Part shown: piece by piece, positions 1 to 12,256 of the stretch
Position numbering within the stretch: the first letter of the stretch is position 1
Layout of the letters: each line of letters begins with the position of its first letter
From: Cotesia glomerata
Lineage: Eukaryota; Arthropoda; Insecta; Hymenoptera; Braconidae
Reading direction: 5' to 3'
Length of the DNA: 64,000 bases
NCBI RefSeq assembly: GCF_020080835.1
Contig: NC_058158.1
Span: 16,156,882-16,220,881 of the forward strand
Notes under the pieces: model-generated
Database searches by the model: none
The model's input: only the letters and a program-made list of their open reading frames with translations
What the model was told of the DNA's origin: nothing
Translations under genes and position numbers: made by a program

Positions 1-920
1 AAGAAATCTACCGAGATAAAAATTTTTGAAATTTTTGGTTTTTATTCTTAGCTTATGGATTTGGAAAAATTTTTTGATTTAATCTCTATATGGACTGGAT
101 ATCTTGCTCATTGAGCTTCGATTTGTTAGTTTGAAAACCTCGATTTGAGCATTTCTCGCTGAGATATCGGCGTTTTAATGAAAAAGACCATTCTGTCTTT
201 GATTATCAATACCTCAGCAACCAATGATCGTAAAGAAAATTCAAGATGGGTTTTGAAAACTTGGATGAATTTTCTACAATAATTAGCCATTGATTTTTTG
301 AAAAAAAAATTTTTTTTTAATCATTACATGAATTTAAAAAGCAACAAAAAAGGGCTTTTCGTAGTTTTTTAAAAAATCAATTGCCTAATCAAAATTTGCT
401 GCAATTTCCTTTTTTTTATTTACTGTACGATAATTTTTTCACAAGTTACAGCCTGTTGGAAATCCTCCGAATACTTGGATTTCTTTCTTACTTCCTTAAT
501 TTTTGTAAGAGTATGATAAAATTACACAATTGTGTAAGTTTGCAAGGCAATTAACTACTAAAATATTATTTTTGTGTAGAAAATATGCAAAAATAAGTTA
601 TAAAATTGTCAATCTTAACATAATTTAAGTTAATTGTACAGAAAAAGATTATATCATCAGCCATATAAATTTTAGGAAAATCTGAGATTTTTCGAGCGTG
701 AAATAATTTCATTGGCCTAAAACAATTCGATTTGAATCAAATTATTTTAGTTTTCTTAGATATATTTTCATCAGTTGAGAAAATTGATTCTTTATTGAAG
801 AATTTTTTCTTACTTTGTGTAAAACTTAAAAATTTATTGAATATAATAATTTAGATAAGTATTTATTCATTAGAACATAGTAACTTATTATTAGCACGGT
901 ACAAAATAGTTATTTTGACT
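1..920. other. AT-rich non-coding DNA
   Basis: I see no supported gene here. The stretch is made of A and T runs with no long open frame, no TIR pair and no tRNA-like box. Confidence 0.6.
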
Positions 921-923
921 TTA

Positions 924-1424
924 TTAAACTATTATTAATGAATACGTACCTATCGCCTCTATTTCCATTATTTCTTCGTGTTTTTCGTCTGAGATATTAT
1001 TATTATTTTCTTGCAGATTTGAAGACATTGGAAGTTGAAAATCAATATTATTATTTCTATCGAAACCTTTTAAACTATTCTTCCCAGCGATGTCAAATAA
1101 TTGTTCGAGTTTTTTTTCAAAGCTATTTTCTCTTTGTTTTTGAGCACGTGATTTTTTTTTGCGATTGCACAGTAAATATTTCCACTTTTTGAAAATACTA
1201 ATTATTTTCTTTACAATGTTGCAAAAACCAGAAGTTGAAATCTGCAAATTATTCCAGCAGTCTTGAACGACACTAGCAGTTTTTGAAGCACTATCATAAA
1301 TTTTTAATTTGAGAACTTTATGTTGATAAAAAAATAATGATAAAACTTCTTTTACAGTCGGAAGCTTACGGTTATTAATTTTCTCAATAGGAACACCGAT
1401 TAAATAAGTTTTCTCCAATGACAT
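924..1424 (-). pseudogene. Fragment of a multicopy arthropod gene family
   Basis: This is an open frame of 166 codons from an ATG at 1422-1424. The first ~110 residues look like a domain I recognise from many repeated, unnamed insect proteins: a KLPT-KEVL-FF start, a central WNN segment, an IFKKWKYL helix, then a basic KKKSRAQKQRENSFEKKLEQLFDIA stretch that should be helical. In that family this is the N-terminal part of a longer protein. Here it runs into a low-complexity Asn/Glu tail and a stop, so it is probably truncated. No intron or neighbouring gene supports host function. I take it as a repeat-derived remnant. The family assignment is from memory and function is unknown. Confidence 0.4.
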
Positions 1425-1689
1425 AGTGGCGAGTTTTTTATCAAATCGAACTTAAACGTTACAAAGTAACGTAATGAAACAATTCACAAACACAGAATTA
1501 ACTAAACGCTTAATTTGTAATACTGAAACAATTAGATACCATAAATAAATTCAAACTATCAATTACAATTAAACAATCTAAAGAAATAAAGAAGAAAATT
1601 ATATACCAAACAATAAATAAATACTTAATGAAAACTCAAATTTGCGTTGACAACGTTTAAGTTACTTTGCACAATGAAGAATAGAATCA

Positions 1690-2055
1690 AAGTAATTATG
1701 CACAAAGAGTATTCATTTTTTTGAACAATGCAATGATAAAAAGCAGGGGGTGGGAGTGAAGAAAGGCTATATTTTCAGCTTCAGTAATAGATTACGGAAA
1801 AGCTCACGATACCTCGCAGCGCTTTGGCGTGAAGAAAGGCAGCGCTGTAGCGTATAACAATCAAGGTCATTTTCCGATCAAAGGAAATCAAAGTTATTAT
1901 ACACGGATAGTATTCCCTTTTGGAAAAGCGCAATAATAGAAGCAAGGTGGTGGGAGAAAGGAAGGCTATGTTTTCAGCTTCGGTAACAGATTACGGAAAA
2001 GCTCACGATAACTCGCAGCGCTGTAACGTGAAACTTTCAAGGTCATTTTCAGGTG
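1690..2055. repeat. Tandem duplication of a ~200 bp unit
   Basis: Two diverged direct copies lie end to end, about 1690-1889 and 1890-2055. Both contain CAAAGT-ATTAT-CAC, then a GGTGGGAG block, GGCTAT-TTTTCAGCTTC, ATTACGGAAAAGCTCACGAT and CTCGCAGCGCT in the same order. No coding frame runs through them. Confidence 0.75.
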
Positions 2056-2059
2056 GTCG

Positions 2060-3090
2060 ACTTCGCTAATAAACACTTACAAATGTAATCGTGGAGGGAG
2101 AGTAAAATTAAATTCTCGTTGACATTAAAAAGGACAAAACAACAAGAGGGCTAAAAACGGAAGTTTAAAAGTGTAAGTTTATAGAAAATAATATATCCCT
2201 ATACAAATAAATAATTTATAATAAAGGGACCGAATTTATTTTACTATTGGAGTTAGTTAAATACAGTAAAAATGAATTTATGTCGATAATTAATCGTTAA
2301 AAAGCAAAATAATACATTGGTAAATTATGATTTTATAAAAAAAATTTAGTCTTCCAACAAAAAAAAAATTATTCTCAATATTAAAGTCATAAATTTTTCA
2401 ATCAAAAGGAAAAATCATGTGTAACGCGAAAAACGATAAATTATTTTTGAATTTAACTTCAACGTCGAATAACTTTGAAAGGAGTGAATTTAATCAAAAA
2501 TGTTAAGAGACCTTTTTGTAGAGCATTAAATTTCCTTTGAAAATAAGTATTTTAAATTGTAAAAATATTGATATTTCTGGTAGCTACAAAAATCCAAAAT
2601 TGAAACGCAAAATTGAAAAAATAAATCTTTGTTTAAGGCATGATTACAAGGAAACGGCTTGTTTTACAGTAATTTACAAAGATAACTTTTTAGGAAATTT
2701 AATTTCCTATAAGAATACATATCGCTAAAATTTTTCAGATTGATAATTAACGAATTTTGAGTAAAAAATGCGATTACTGTTGAAAAATCAATAGTCGTAA
2801 CGATACACCCCTTAATATTATTATTAAGGACTCAAACTTGCACAATAATTTTTTTTTATCATCATGAATGATATTTTCACAGTATCGATAGAAAAAAAAA
2901 ATAGTCAGTTTTTTTGGCCCAGTCTAATGTATATGTAGATAATTTTACAAATCTACATATAGATACCATTGTTACTTATATATTGATAATTAATAATTAA
3001 TAAATTAGATGGAAAATTTTGTTCACTACGAACCGATTATGTATACAATTTGCATTACTTGTAGTTATAACAAACTACGCACTTCAAGTA
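2060..3090. other. AT-rich non-coding DNA
   Basis: Nothing coding is supported. A short open stretch at 2537-2728 has no ATG-based or family support. Confidence 0.55.
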
Positions 3091-3094
3091 AGTT

Positions 3095-3175
3095 TCTTAG
3101 GTAAACAGGTAGTGAATTAGTCTTCCAAGCGTCAGGTCCACGGTTCGATTCCCACACGCGCTGATTTTTTTTTTT
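3095..3175 (+). repeat. tRNA-like relic (B box and T-run)
   Basis: The segment ends with a good pol III B box (CGGTTCGATTCC, near 3140), then ACGCGCTGA and an 11-nt T run that would act as a pol III terminator. The 5' half does not give a convincing A box or a cloverleaf. I read it as a decayed tRNA or tRNA-derived SINE head, not a working tRNA gene. Confidence 0.35.
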
Positions 3176-3283
3176 ATGGAACTAATTATTTATAATGATA
3201 CTTAATGCTATATAATTATATATGGCCATTTTTCAGACATAATTATATAATATAATTATATATAATTATTTTTACCCGGGCGG

Positions 3284-3395
3284 GTAGATAGTCTGATATA
3301 CTTATATCAAGGCATATATAGTCTGATATGGCCAATTTCCATATCAGACCTGATATGGATGGTTTATATCAGGCCTGATATAGTCTGATCAGAAA
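3284..3395. repeat. Array of short palindromic units, CTGATAT type
   Basis: The sequence repeats imperfect self-complementary units of about 10-18 bp such as ATATCAGGCCTGATAT and AGTCTGATAT, running in both senses. Architecture resembles the arrays at 16786-16908, 25930-26085 and 39062-39412, although the words differ. Confidence 0.7.
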
Positions 3396-5480
3396 ATTTT
3401 TTCACGGAAAAATCGAATGATTTTTCGCGGAGTTACAGCTTTTTGTTTATAAGCGCTTGAGCGGAACTGCGTTTTTTTTTTATTAAAAAATTAATATTTC
3501 GTAAACTATTGGTCGTAGAAACATCGCGTTTGGCTCATTTTGTTCTGTATTTAATTTTTTAAATTTCATTCGCAACATATCTCGACTACTTTTACATAGT
3601 TTCTGAGATATTTTAGTTTGAATCTCAACGATAAAACGCTATTTTTTAAACAAAAAAAGCAACACTTCCCACATTCACACAAATGATCAAAATATTTTTC
3701 TGATTATTTAAAAAAAAATATCCAAAATAGGACCATTTTGTCGAAAAGTGTTCAACAAACTGCTTTTTTCTAGGTCGACTGGACCAATAGGAACTTTTAG
3801 TCTGAATTAAAATTTAATTCAGTTAAAACAAGTTCCATAGTTATAGTGCTTTATATTTTTAGTTGAAAAAAATTTTATTATCCAAAAAATTTTATTGTCA
3901 ATACATAAAATATTTTAGCTAACTAAAATTTCTTATCAGTATTAGAAAATATTAAATTGAAAAAGAAAAAAATTTTCCGACAGTTTTAAAAAATTAAAAC
4001 TAAAAAAAAATTAAAATTGAAAATTATTAGAAAAACATTATTACTGCATTCATAAATTAAAAGCTTTTTAAATTCAAGTTTTGCTAAAGAATAGGGGCAT
4101 ATAATAAAATAATTATTCTTTTAAATAATTAATAATAACAATAAAAACCCTTCTCAAGTCCAACTAATTATTTTCATTGAACACGGAAAACTTATATAAA
4201 ATTTTCTTTTTAAGAGTCGTTATCTTTCCTTTAATCCAGGAATAACAATAACAATATAAATATTTTAAAATTTATCAGTTAGGAAAATTCATATTTGAAA
4301 AGTTGAAATTGTCAAAATGTTACCGTTAGTAAACAAGAATTTTTGTCGGATTGAATCGCATGGAAACGAATTGAAAAACATCGCCCTCAAAAAAAGGATT
4401 TATTCGGATTGAAACGGATAGAAAGTCGAATCCGTTTCTATCCGTTTCCGTTTGTTGGGTGATCTCTTTTTAATTAAATTAAAAAAAAAATTTCACTTAA
4501 TCCAACAGTTTTTTTTAATCCAAGCGGTTGAGCTAAAAAAATTTTTTCCACGCCCGTAGACCAAAAAAAAAACTAAAAAAATTTTGAAATTTTTTTTGTT
4601 GCTGGTTTTTTTACAATTACTCAAAAACCGCGAAAGCTATAAAATTTTAAAGTTTTAATCCAAAAACTAGACACTTGGAGCTATAATTTTCTTTTTTTTG
4701 ATTTCCTGTACGACCATTTCTCTCGAAGTTACGGCCTGTTGAAAACTGCCCAAAAATTTGGAATTTTTTTTTTTTGATCCCTTAATTTTTTCCATTGGTG
4801 TATATAAACAAATGAATGAATAACAAGACAAAACAATGACGCAATATCAATCAACAAAGTCAAAGATTACCAACGTAACTTTTTTTTTACTAAAAAGAAG
4901 CGACGAAAACTAAGCACACCGCCATCTCGCAAGTTTTTAAGTAATTAAACCTTTAACTGGCAATGCCGTAATATTGCGAGTACATTCAGTTAATTCTAAA
5001 TAATTTTTTTTTTTTCACCAAAACAAAAAATCGAATGTCGATTTTCAAGGGTAAAATATCGATTCACTGAATCGATTCAGTACGACAGATCAATTTAAAA
5101 AATCGATTTATTTGGTCCGAGGAATCGATTCTTCGATTAATCGATTTGAGATCGCCATCCCTATCTTAAATCGTCGACGACCATCCCAATCGCCTTCTGA
5201 GCTGAAAATGAAATATTAATAAACAATTTAAACTCAAATTAAATCTTAAATTATTATATTTTTTCAAATCGCTTGGGAGGTGCCGCCATCTGGCGAAACC
5301 TCCAACACCAGCGTATTCAGGCACGGTGGGAAATGCCACAGTGAGCAAACACTGTGACAAATTTATCCAGCAACAATAGCAGTGACAGTTCACGCTCTTT
5401 CTCTCTAACATCTAACCAACAGCTGTCAAAAAACTTAACCTCATTAGAAACCGATCACACCACTCTCATGTAACTAGTTC
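3396..5480. other. AT-rich non-coding DNA
   Basis: No gene supported. Short open stretches on the minus strand near 5166-5411 have no recognisable domain. Confidence 0.5.
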
Positions 5481-8400
5481 AAAAGTCACCTACCGGAATA
5501 TTAGAGGCTCCAAAGATTTACTGAATTCAACTAACCTCTTCACTTCAAAACACATTAGCTTCAGCAAAACCTGGTCCACACATTCTCGAATATTGTCTTC
5601 CCACGTCTCTTACTGGTTCAGCTCGTGGTCTCCAGCCGTGAAATCCCACGGCTCTAGGAGACCTAGCGGTGGCCTACTGTCTTTCACAATCTGTGATACC
5701 AAGGCTCAAACTTTGTTTACATCAGAATTCTGGATCATTTCAAAAATCCACGCTCAAGGTCTCTCAATTATCAGTGCTTCAGTCTACTTCCCCCCCCCCC
5801 TCCTGTGACATCGAAAAGTCACTTGATGACCTACAGGATGTCTTACAACTCACTCGTGACACTCTCCCACACGATGTCTACATTATCGCTGGTGACTTTA
5901 ACTCCCGCATAGACTGCCGCGGGAACCTCAACTCCAATCTGTTCACATCTACCATGCTCCACGATTACAGATCATCTGCAGATCAAGAAATCAACCAAAG
6001 AGAAAACATTCTGCTGAACTTCATGGACTCCAATGGTTTTGTACTGCTAAACGGGAGATCTCGCAGCGATTCACCAGGTCGTTTTACTTTTTCTAATTAT
6101 AACGGACAAAGAACCGTTGACCTAATTTGGGTCAACATTTTGGGAATGCATCACATAAAGGACATGTGGGTTGACAGCATCTGGTCAACCTCAGACCATT
6201 TTACCGTCACCGTGGAATTATCTCCGTTGACGCCACCTTCACCACCGCCGTACTTAGATGGCGCTTCTTACCAGTCTCTTCGTTGCTCCCCAGAAACCAA
6301 AAACTCTTACGTAATGGAAATGCTCTACTCACCTCATGTCGAGAACGATCTCACCTACATGAATGCGGACCAGTTAAACAACTGTCTCATAGCTGGCATC
6401 ACTTCTGCTGCTTCAAATTGTGGCTTGATTCGACCAACCTGCTCACAGCGTGTACGTACCGAAAAATCATGGTTCGACTCGGACTGCCACGCGAAGAAAA
6501 CCGAGGTTAACCGTCAGCTAAAACATTGTAAATCAAACCCGTCCGACCGCGCACTTTAGGCTGACTACAACAACCTCAAATCGGAGCATCACAGACAACT
6601 TAATGAAAAAAGATCTGAATACACCAAACTGCTACACAAGAAATTCGCCAATACCTGCAACTCCTCCAACTTCTGGAACGTCATCAGATCAACTCGCGGT
6701 CAACAGTACTACCAACTTCAAATCACTATAGAAAAGTGGGAAGAATTTTATCAGGACATTTATCCTCCTAAGTACCAACTCACGGCCACGTGTCTTAACC
6801 ACATAGACAGTAATCTGGATGCTGAAATCTCCACTGACGATGTCCTGGCAAGCATTGCCAATACTAAAGATAACAAAGCTGCTGGGTCGGACGGAATCCC
6901 CAACGAGTTCCTTGAAGCTCTTCTGCACAACTGGCTTGTATTAATTACCTCACTTTTTAACAAAATTCTCGACTCTGGCATTCCTCCATACAACTGATCT
7001 GAGGTCATCATGTGCACGTTGCACAAAAAAGCGATCCTGGAGACCCAAACAATTACAGAGGCATTGCTCTGGTAAACAGTATCACCAAAGTATTTACTCA
7101 AATTATCCACGAACGTTTGAGAAAATGGGCTGGCGACAATGGGCTTATCCCTGAGGAGCAGGCAGGATTTCGCCCCGGTCGAGGATACGAGGATAACGTA
7201 TTCAACCTTTAGGCTTCATTACAGTGCCAGGCCAGATTTAAGGGAGTAAGTACGTATGCCCTCTTTATTGATTTCAAATGGGCTTTCGACTCCGTCGCAC
7301 ATATAAAACATTGGGAGAAACTGAATCAGCTTGGTCTAAGTGCCAAGATCCTGAGACTCCTTATGAACCTTTTCAATAACACACACATGCGTGTAAAAAG
7401 TCGTGGCAAGTTATCATCTCCCATACAAATTACTGAGGGAGTGCTTCAAGGGGAAATCCTAAGCCCTCTTCTTTTTAGCCTGTACATCAGTGATATGGTC
7501 CAGGTTTTGCATGACAAAGGTGCCGAAAGACTCTTCCTTGGATCTCGCGAAATCCTGCTTCTGATGTACGCAGACGAAATCGCTCTTCTGGCTACCTCCG
7601 AAGCAAAGCTATGCAGAAGCCTCTTGCTCCTTGAAGAGTACTGCTCAACCAACGATCTCACAGTTACACTCGAAAAACCAAGATTCTTGTCACAAGATCT
7701 ACTGGCCGCATTCCAAGGAAGTTAAGCAAATTCACCTACAAGGGTGAGATAATCGAAGTCGTCCTATCGTTCGAATACCTCGAAGTCACCTTCTGCACGT
7801 CACTGCAAGGGCACCTGGCTACCACCGAAGCCATAAAAAAGAGTAAAGTTGCAGCCAGCTCTGTCTTGGAAATTCTCGCCAAACTTAAGACTAGCGCCTG
7901 GGCTGGAGTCACAAAACTGTACAGTAGCATCATCCGCTCCACAATGGTGTACCTTGCTCACGTCTGGGGCGTGCAACCTGATAACCTAGAAAGACTGGAA
8001 CCAGCTAGTCTATTTTTCTTCAAACGTTTGCTTAACGTACCTTTGTGCATACCCAACCCCTTGCTTGGAACTCGGGCGAGATCACTTCTCTACCTTAGCC
8101 CTAAAAGCTGCCCTAAACTAGATCACCAAAATCCTGAACATGCCTGATGATCGACTTCTCAAAGTCTGCTTGAAGTACCTCGCATCTCGCAAAATCTCCC
8201 TTCAATTCCGCCAAACTGAACTGGGTCTTACAACTTTCTGAAATCTTGGAAAAGATCGGTGAAGAAAACATGCTTAACAATCTCTCACCAGTTCACCGGA
8301 GTCAAAAAAAGGACGCCTTGGTAGAAAAATTCAGAAATTACCAACACTCCCTAGATATGGATAGATACACCAAATCTTCAGCATGTCAAATAATTTTCGA

Positions 8401-8780
8401 CCACAGGACTTTTGGCCACTCAACATCCAACATAATCCTCAGCAATTTGCCTTACCACCTGGCCAGACTACTCTGCCAACTACGCCTTGCATCACGCTAC
8501 GCCTGCAACGTATCGATTGGGAAAAAAAAAAACCATCAAATTTTCCCCTCAGAAGAACTGTCCATGCTGCTACCTGAGTGAACCTGTCTCCATTACCCAT
8601 TTCTTGTCCGACTGTCCGGCACTTAGTGAACCTAGAGAGAAATTTTTAAAAGAATGAACCCTCAAGGATTTACATCACGGCATCTCCTTGGAATTTTTAG
8701 AAATCTGGACCTTGGAATCAATCCAAACGCTTTTTGTAAATCTAGCGAAAAAATCAGAAACAGCCTCTAATTTCATTTCA
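5480..8780 (+). mobile_element. Degenerate LINE (APE endonuclease + RT)
   Basis: One non-LTR retrotransposon covers this stretch in sense orientation. The conceptual protein starts at the endonuclease N-terminus near 5485 and runs to about 8657, followed by ~120 bp of untranslated DNA. I cannot see a 5' UTR, an ORF1, a poly(A) tail or a target duplication, so it is at least 5'-truncated. The DNA downstream, from 8826, belongs to a different repeat. Confidence 0.85.
5485..8657 (+). pseudogene. LINE endonuclease-reverse transcriptase, broken
   Basis: In order: endonuclease start with NIRGSKDLLNS; SPAVKSHGSRRPSGGLL; the catalytic region AGDFNSR near 5895; a TSDHFTVT block near 6195; RT motifs KAAGSDGIPNEF, NNYRGIALVNSITK, LIPEEQAGFRPGRG, FIDFKWAFDSV and LLMYADEIALLA; and a C-terminal CPCC...HFLSDC zinc-knuckle near 8565-8610. 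Breaks: a frameshift in a run of C at ~5790, in-frame stops at 6557-6559, ~6996 (Trp to TGA) and 7210-7212, further frameshifts near 7680 and 8145. The RT catalytic box is YADE instead of YADD. It cannot encode active enzyme. The clade is not fixed by what I can see. Confidence 0.85.
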
Positions 8781-8825
8781 TAATCGTTTTTCCATAGTCA
8801 CTTTCAAAGCCACTTTTATATTTTT

Positions 8826-8969
8826 AACTTCCCGCTAAGAAAATTGTAAATTTTCGAAAATCGGGAAGTTATTGGTCTTACCCCGTTTTGCGAAAATCGA
8901 GTTTTCATCAGATCTCGACGTTTTAAGGTCCTAGAAAGCTTCCCTGAATGTTTCCGCGATGATGTCCGG

Positions 8970-9016
<47 letters not shown>
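8826..9016 (+). repeat. Left half of microsatellite-bearing repeat, with (TG)n
   Basis: It begins with AACTTCCCGCTAAGAAAA, contains CGGGAAGTTATTGGT and a block around ACGTTTTAAGGTCCTAG, and ends in a (TG)n tract at 8971-9016. The same words occur in reverse at 52490-52650 and 53590-53740. The right half of this copy resumes at 14168, so the 5.15 kb LINE interrupts it inside the microsatellite. Confidence 0.8.
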
Positions 9017-9033
<17 letters not shown>

Positions 9034-9277
9034 TTTTTTTTAGGGGGGGGAATCCTTTTTACGGATTCTAGGCATAGCTGTTTGGCCTGGATATGTGGCG
9101 ACTCGACGCAGCGTCATACTAAAACTCGACACTAACGCCCCTACCCACTAAACCCTAAACCCCTTTTCCTTCTTTCCTCTAATCCCTCATGGAAACCGCC
9201 GTCAGGCATTACTTCGTGAAGGGAGGATCAAGCTACTGCTCTTCCTTCTGGTGGCTAAGGTGTTAACTACCTTCCTT

Positions 9278-12256
9278 CTATCTTCTGCTATTTGCTCTTT
9301 TTCTTTCGGTGGAACGCAAGTCTTTAAGGACTTCTGTTGCAAACGTGTTGGTAGCGTTCCAGGCAGCTTCTGATGACAACATTGCTTCTACTAGTGAATC
9401 TGGTTGCATTCTCTGGTTCAGGATCCTCTCCAGTTCTTCACGCTGTGGATCGAAACGAGGACATACAAAGAAGACGTGCTCCGCGTCTTCAGCAGCTCCT
9501 GGGCAGGACGGGCACTCCGAAGAGTCATCGTGCTTAAAGCGGTGTAGATACTCTCGAAAACATCCATGTCCCGACAACATCTGCGTAAGATAGTAATTGA
9601 CCTCACCGTGATTCCGGTTAAGCCAAATGTCGATCCGAGGTATGAGACGGTGCGTCCACCTACCCTTCTCTGCAGCATCCCATTGTAGTTGCCATCGGCC
9701 TATGCTCTTCTGCCGTTCTTCAATTCTAAGTTCTTCAGGGCTCAGTGCAGTTGACCTTTTTCGTTGGTAAAGGGTCCGCCTTTCCTCTGCTAGAACTCTA
9801 AGAGGTAGGGTTCCAGCAATGACGCACACTGCTTCTTCTGATATAGTGCGAAAGGCACTAGCTACTCGTAGGGCACTCAGTCGATATACTGGTCCAGCCT
9901 TTCTCCATGATTCTTGCGTCTTTAATGCGTCGGCCCAAATGGATATTCCGTAAGTGAGCACCGATATGACTACTGATGACAATAATAGCCTCCTGCTCTG
10001 TTTTGGGCCTCCGACGTTCGGCATCAGTCGTGCGAGACTAGCCCTCACTACTGACGCTTTGGCACTGATATGTTCCACTTGCTGCTTGAAGTTGAGTCGG
10101 GCATCAAGCATCACTCCCAAATATCGGATATAAGGTTGTGATGTGATTTCTTGTTCGCCGACTTTCAGCATAATGATCTCTACCACTTTTCTGCTGGTAA
10201 TAAGCACTGCCTCAGTCTTGTGTTGCGCCAGTTGCACGTTCACTGCGTCCATCCACCGGTCAACGCGCTCAAAAGTGAGATCGAACATATGGTTTATCTC
10301 GTCAAGGTGTTTGGCAACAATCACTACGGCTACGTCATCTGCATATGCTACGAGTTTGACGTTTCTTGGCAGAGTTAGTCTTAATAGACCGTCATACATA
10401 ATATTCCACATGAGCGGGCCTAGGACTGAACCTTGTGGTACACCTCCAGTAATATCATACTCCCTCGGACCGTTCTTCGTGTCATACTTCAAGACCCTAT
10501 TTTCAAAGTAGCTTGTTACGATCTTAAGAAGGTATTCTGGTACATTCTTCTCTTGGAGGGCCTGCATGATGCATTCCCAATTGGCGGAGTTGAATGCGTT
10601 TCTGATGTCTAGGGTCGCCACCAGGCAATACTCTTTCGTTTCACCCTTCCATCTGGTTCCTGCGATTGCTTCCTTGGCCGTATCAACAACCAGTTTGATT
10701 GCGTCCAGGGTTGATCGTCCTTTCCGGAATCCATACTGATTGTCTGCCAGGAGTGGGTCGACTACTGCTTCAATTCTCTGGTGAATTATGCGTTCAAATA
10801 TCTTACCCGCTGTATCTAGCATGCAAAGTGGGCGGTAAGATGACGGTTCATCCGGTGGTTTCTTCCCTTTAGGTAACAGTACCAATCGTTGCTGTTTCCA
10901 CTTATGCGGGAAAGTCCCCTCCTTAAGGCATGAATTATAAACGTCTAGGAATAATGTTGGAGCTGCCTTTATGATGGTTTGCAAGGCTATATTAGGGATT
11001 CCGTCCAATCCCGGCGCTTTATTATTCCCTACACGGTTACAGGCCTCCAGCAGTTCTTCTTCAGTGACAGGTGGAGTGTCATCCAGTTCGCCTGGCGCCA
11101 ACTGGTAATCGAAGTTGCGTTGCTGTGGGAATAGTGCAGTGACGATTTTCTGGAGAAGTTGAGGACACGTAGGTGGTGGCATTTGTTGTTTTTTTAGGTG
11201 GGTCATAACCACCTTATAAGGCCTACCCCACACGTCTTTATCCACCTCGTTGATGAGCTCTTTCCAGCATTGTCTCTTACTATCCTTGATAGCTTTGTTC
11301 AATAATCGACGGGCTTTTTTGTATTCTGCGACCAGCTCCGCAGAGTTAGGTCGTCGATAGCCACGCTGGGATATTCTTCTTTTCTTTAGACACTCTTTCC
11401 GAAGAACACTGATGTGGTCGTTCCACCAGTGCACTGCCGGGCGTTGGCTTATGCTGTGTTTCCGGACCATACTGGCGTCACAGGCCTGGACAACTCTTTT
11501 CATCAGGTCCTTGGTCATCTCTTCTGCGGATCCAGTAGTAATCGGTTCACTATTAAGGGCTATTACCAATGTGCTTGTGTCAAAAGGCTTCACTTTCCAT
11601 CCAATGGTATTGAATGACTTGATTGGTCTTCTTGTATTCCGGTCATGTGATATTTCCCAGAGAATTGCCTTGTGGTCACTGGCTGTGTAGATATCCATCA
11701 CCTTCCAGTCGTATTTCCCACTGATGAGGCTGCTGCTGACGAAAGTGAGATCTACGATAGAGCTTGCTTCTCCTTTAGTATAGGTTGGCGTATCACCACT
11801 GTTGAGCTGGACTACATCTAGTGTAGAGAAAGCTTCTAGGAGTGCTTTTCCTCGCGCATTTGTCTGCTTGCTGCCCCAGTCTACTGCCCAGGAGTTGAAG
11901 TCACCGGCAATCGCGACCGGATAGTGCTGCTTGGCGTCCTCGGTCAGTTTGTCCAAGAATTCAGTGAATTCAACAATGGATAGGCTAGGTGGTGCATAAC
12001 AGCTGTAGAAACGGATGCCGTTTACTGTTGCTGTTACAAAGCCGGCATTATCATTGTTAACTACACTCTGGAAGGGATGCTTACCACAAGACCAGATGAC
12101 AGCCTTGGTGGTGCTGTCAGATTCCCAAGGCTGGGTATTCAGGTATCTGTATGGCTCTGCTATCATTAGTAAGTCTAACTCTAGTTCTCTTGCTGTTTGC
12201 ATAAGCAGATCATGTGCAGCTTCGCTATGGTTTAGATTTAGCTGCAATATCTTCAT
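9278..12256 (-). CDS. R1-clade ORF2: endonuclease-reverse transcriptase
   Basis: This 992-residue protein nicks the microsatellite target and copies its own RNA by target-primed reverse transcription. Residues ~1-205 are an APE-type endonuclease: N-terminal LQLNLNH, AEPY (33-36), AGDFN (117-121) and the SDH triad (193-195). RT spans about 400-750: KAPGLDGIPN, PSSYRPLCMLDTAGK, NQYGFRKGRST, motif A ATLDIRNAF with Asp550, GGVPQGSVLGP, and the catalytic YADD at 638-641. A CCHC knuckle follows (Cys915, Cys918, His927, Cys932). Length is normal for R1-clade ORF2. The start ATG overlaps the ORF1 stop as ATGA, which implies coupled termination and reinitiation. No nonsense codon or frameshift is present and all catalytic residues I can check are kept. 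Confidence 0.93.
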   Translation of the reverse strand: MKILQLNLNHSEAAHDLLMQTARELELDLLMIAEPYRYLNTQPWESDSTTKAVIWSCGKHPFQSVVNNDNAGFVTATVNGIRFYSCYAPPSLSIVEFTEFLDKLTEDAKQHYPVAIAGDFNSWAVDWGSKQTNARGKALLEAFSTLDVVQLNSGDTPTYTKGEASSIVDLTFVSSSLISGKYDWKVMDIYTASDHKAILWEISHDRNTRRPIKSFNTIGWKVKPFDTSTLVIALNSEPITTGSAEEMTKDLMKRVVQACDASMVRKHSISQRPAVHWWNDHISVLRKECLKKRRISQRGYRRPNSAELVAEYKKARRLLNKAIKDSKRQCWKELINEVDKDVWGRPYKVVMTHLKKQQMPPPTCPQLLQKIVTALFPQQRNFDYQLAPGELDDTPPVTEEELLEACNRVGNNKAPGLDGIPNIALQTIIKAAPTLFLDVYNSCLKEGTFPHKWKQQRLVLLPKGKKPPDEPSSYRPLCMLDTAGKIFERIIHQRIEAVVDPLLADNQYGFRKGRSTLDAIKLVVDTAKEAIAGTRWKGETKEYCLVATLDIRNAFNSANWECIMQALQEKNVPEYLLKIVTSYFENRVLKYDTKNGPREYDITGGVPQGSVLGPLMWNIMYDGLLRLTLPRNVKLVAYADDVAVVIVAKHLDEINHMFDLTFERVDRWMDAVNVQLAQHKTEAVLITSRKVVEIIMLKVGEQEITSQPYIRYLGVMLDARLNFKQQVEHISAKASVVRASLARLMPNVGGPKQSRRLLLSSVVISVLTYGISIWADALKTQESWRKAGPVYRLSALRVASAFRTISEEAVCVIAGTLPLRVLAEERRTLYQRKRSTALSPEELRIEERQKSIGRWQLQWDAAEKGRWTHRLIPRIDIWLNRNHGEVNYYLTQMLSGHGCFREYLHRFKHDDSSECPSCPGAAEDAEHVFFVCPRFDPQREELERILNQRMQPDSLVEAMLSSEAAWNATNTFATEVLKDLRSTERKRANSRR

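Noticed and set aside
2537..2728. Short plus-strand open frame
   Set aside because: Starts without ATG in AT-rich DNA and has no recognisable motif or splice context.
9120..9180. CCCTAAACCCC words resembling telomeric repeat
   Set aside because: They are part of the 3' UTR of the R1 LINE (also in element A at ~45970) and occur only twice, with no array.
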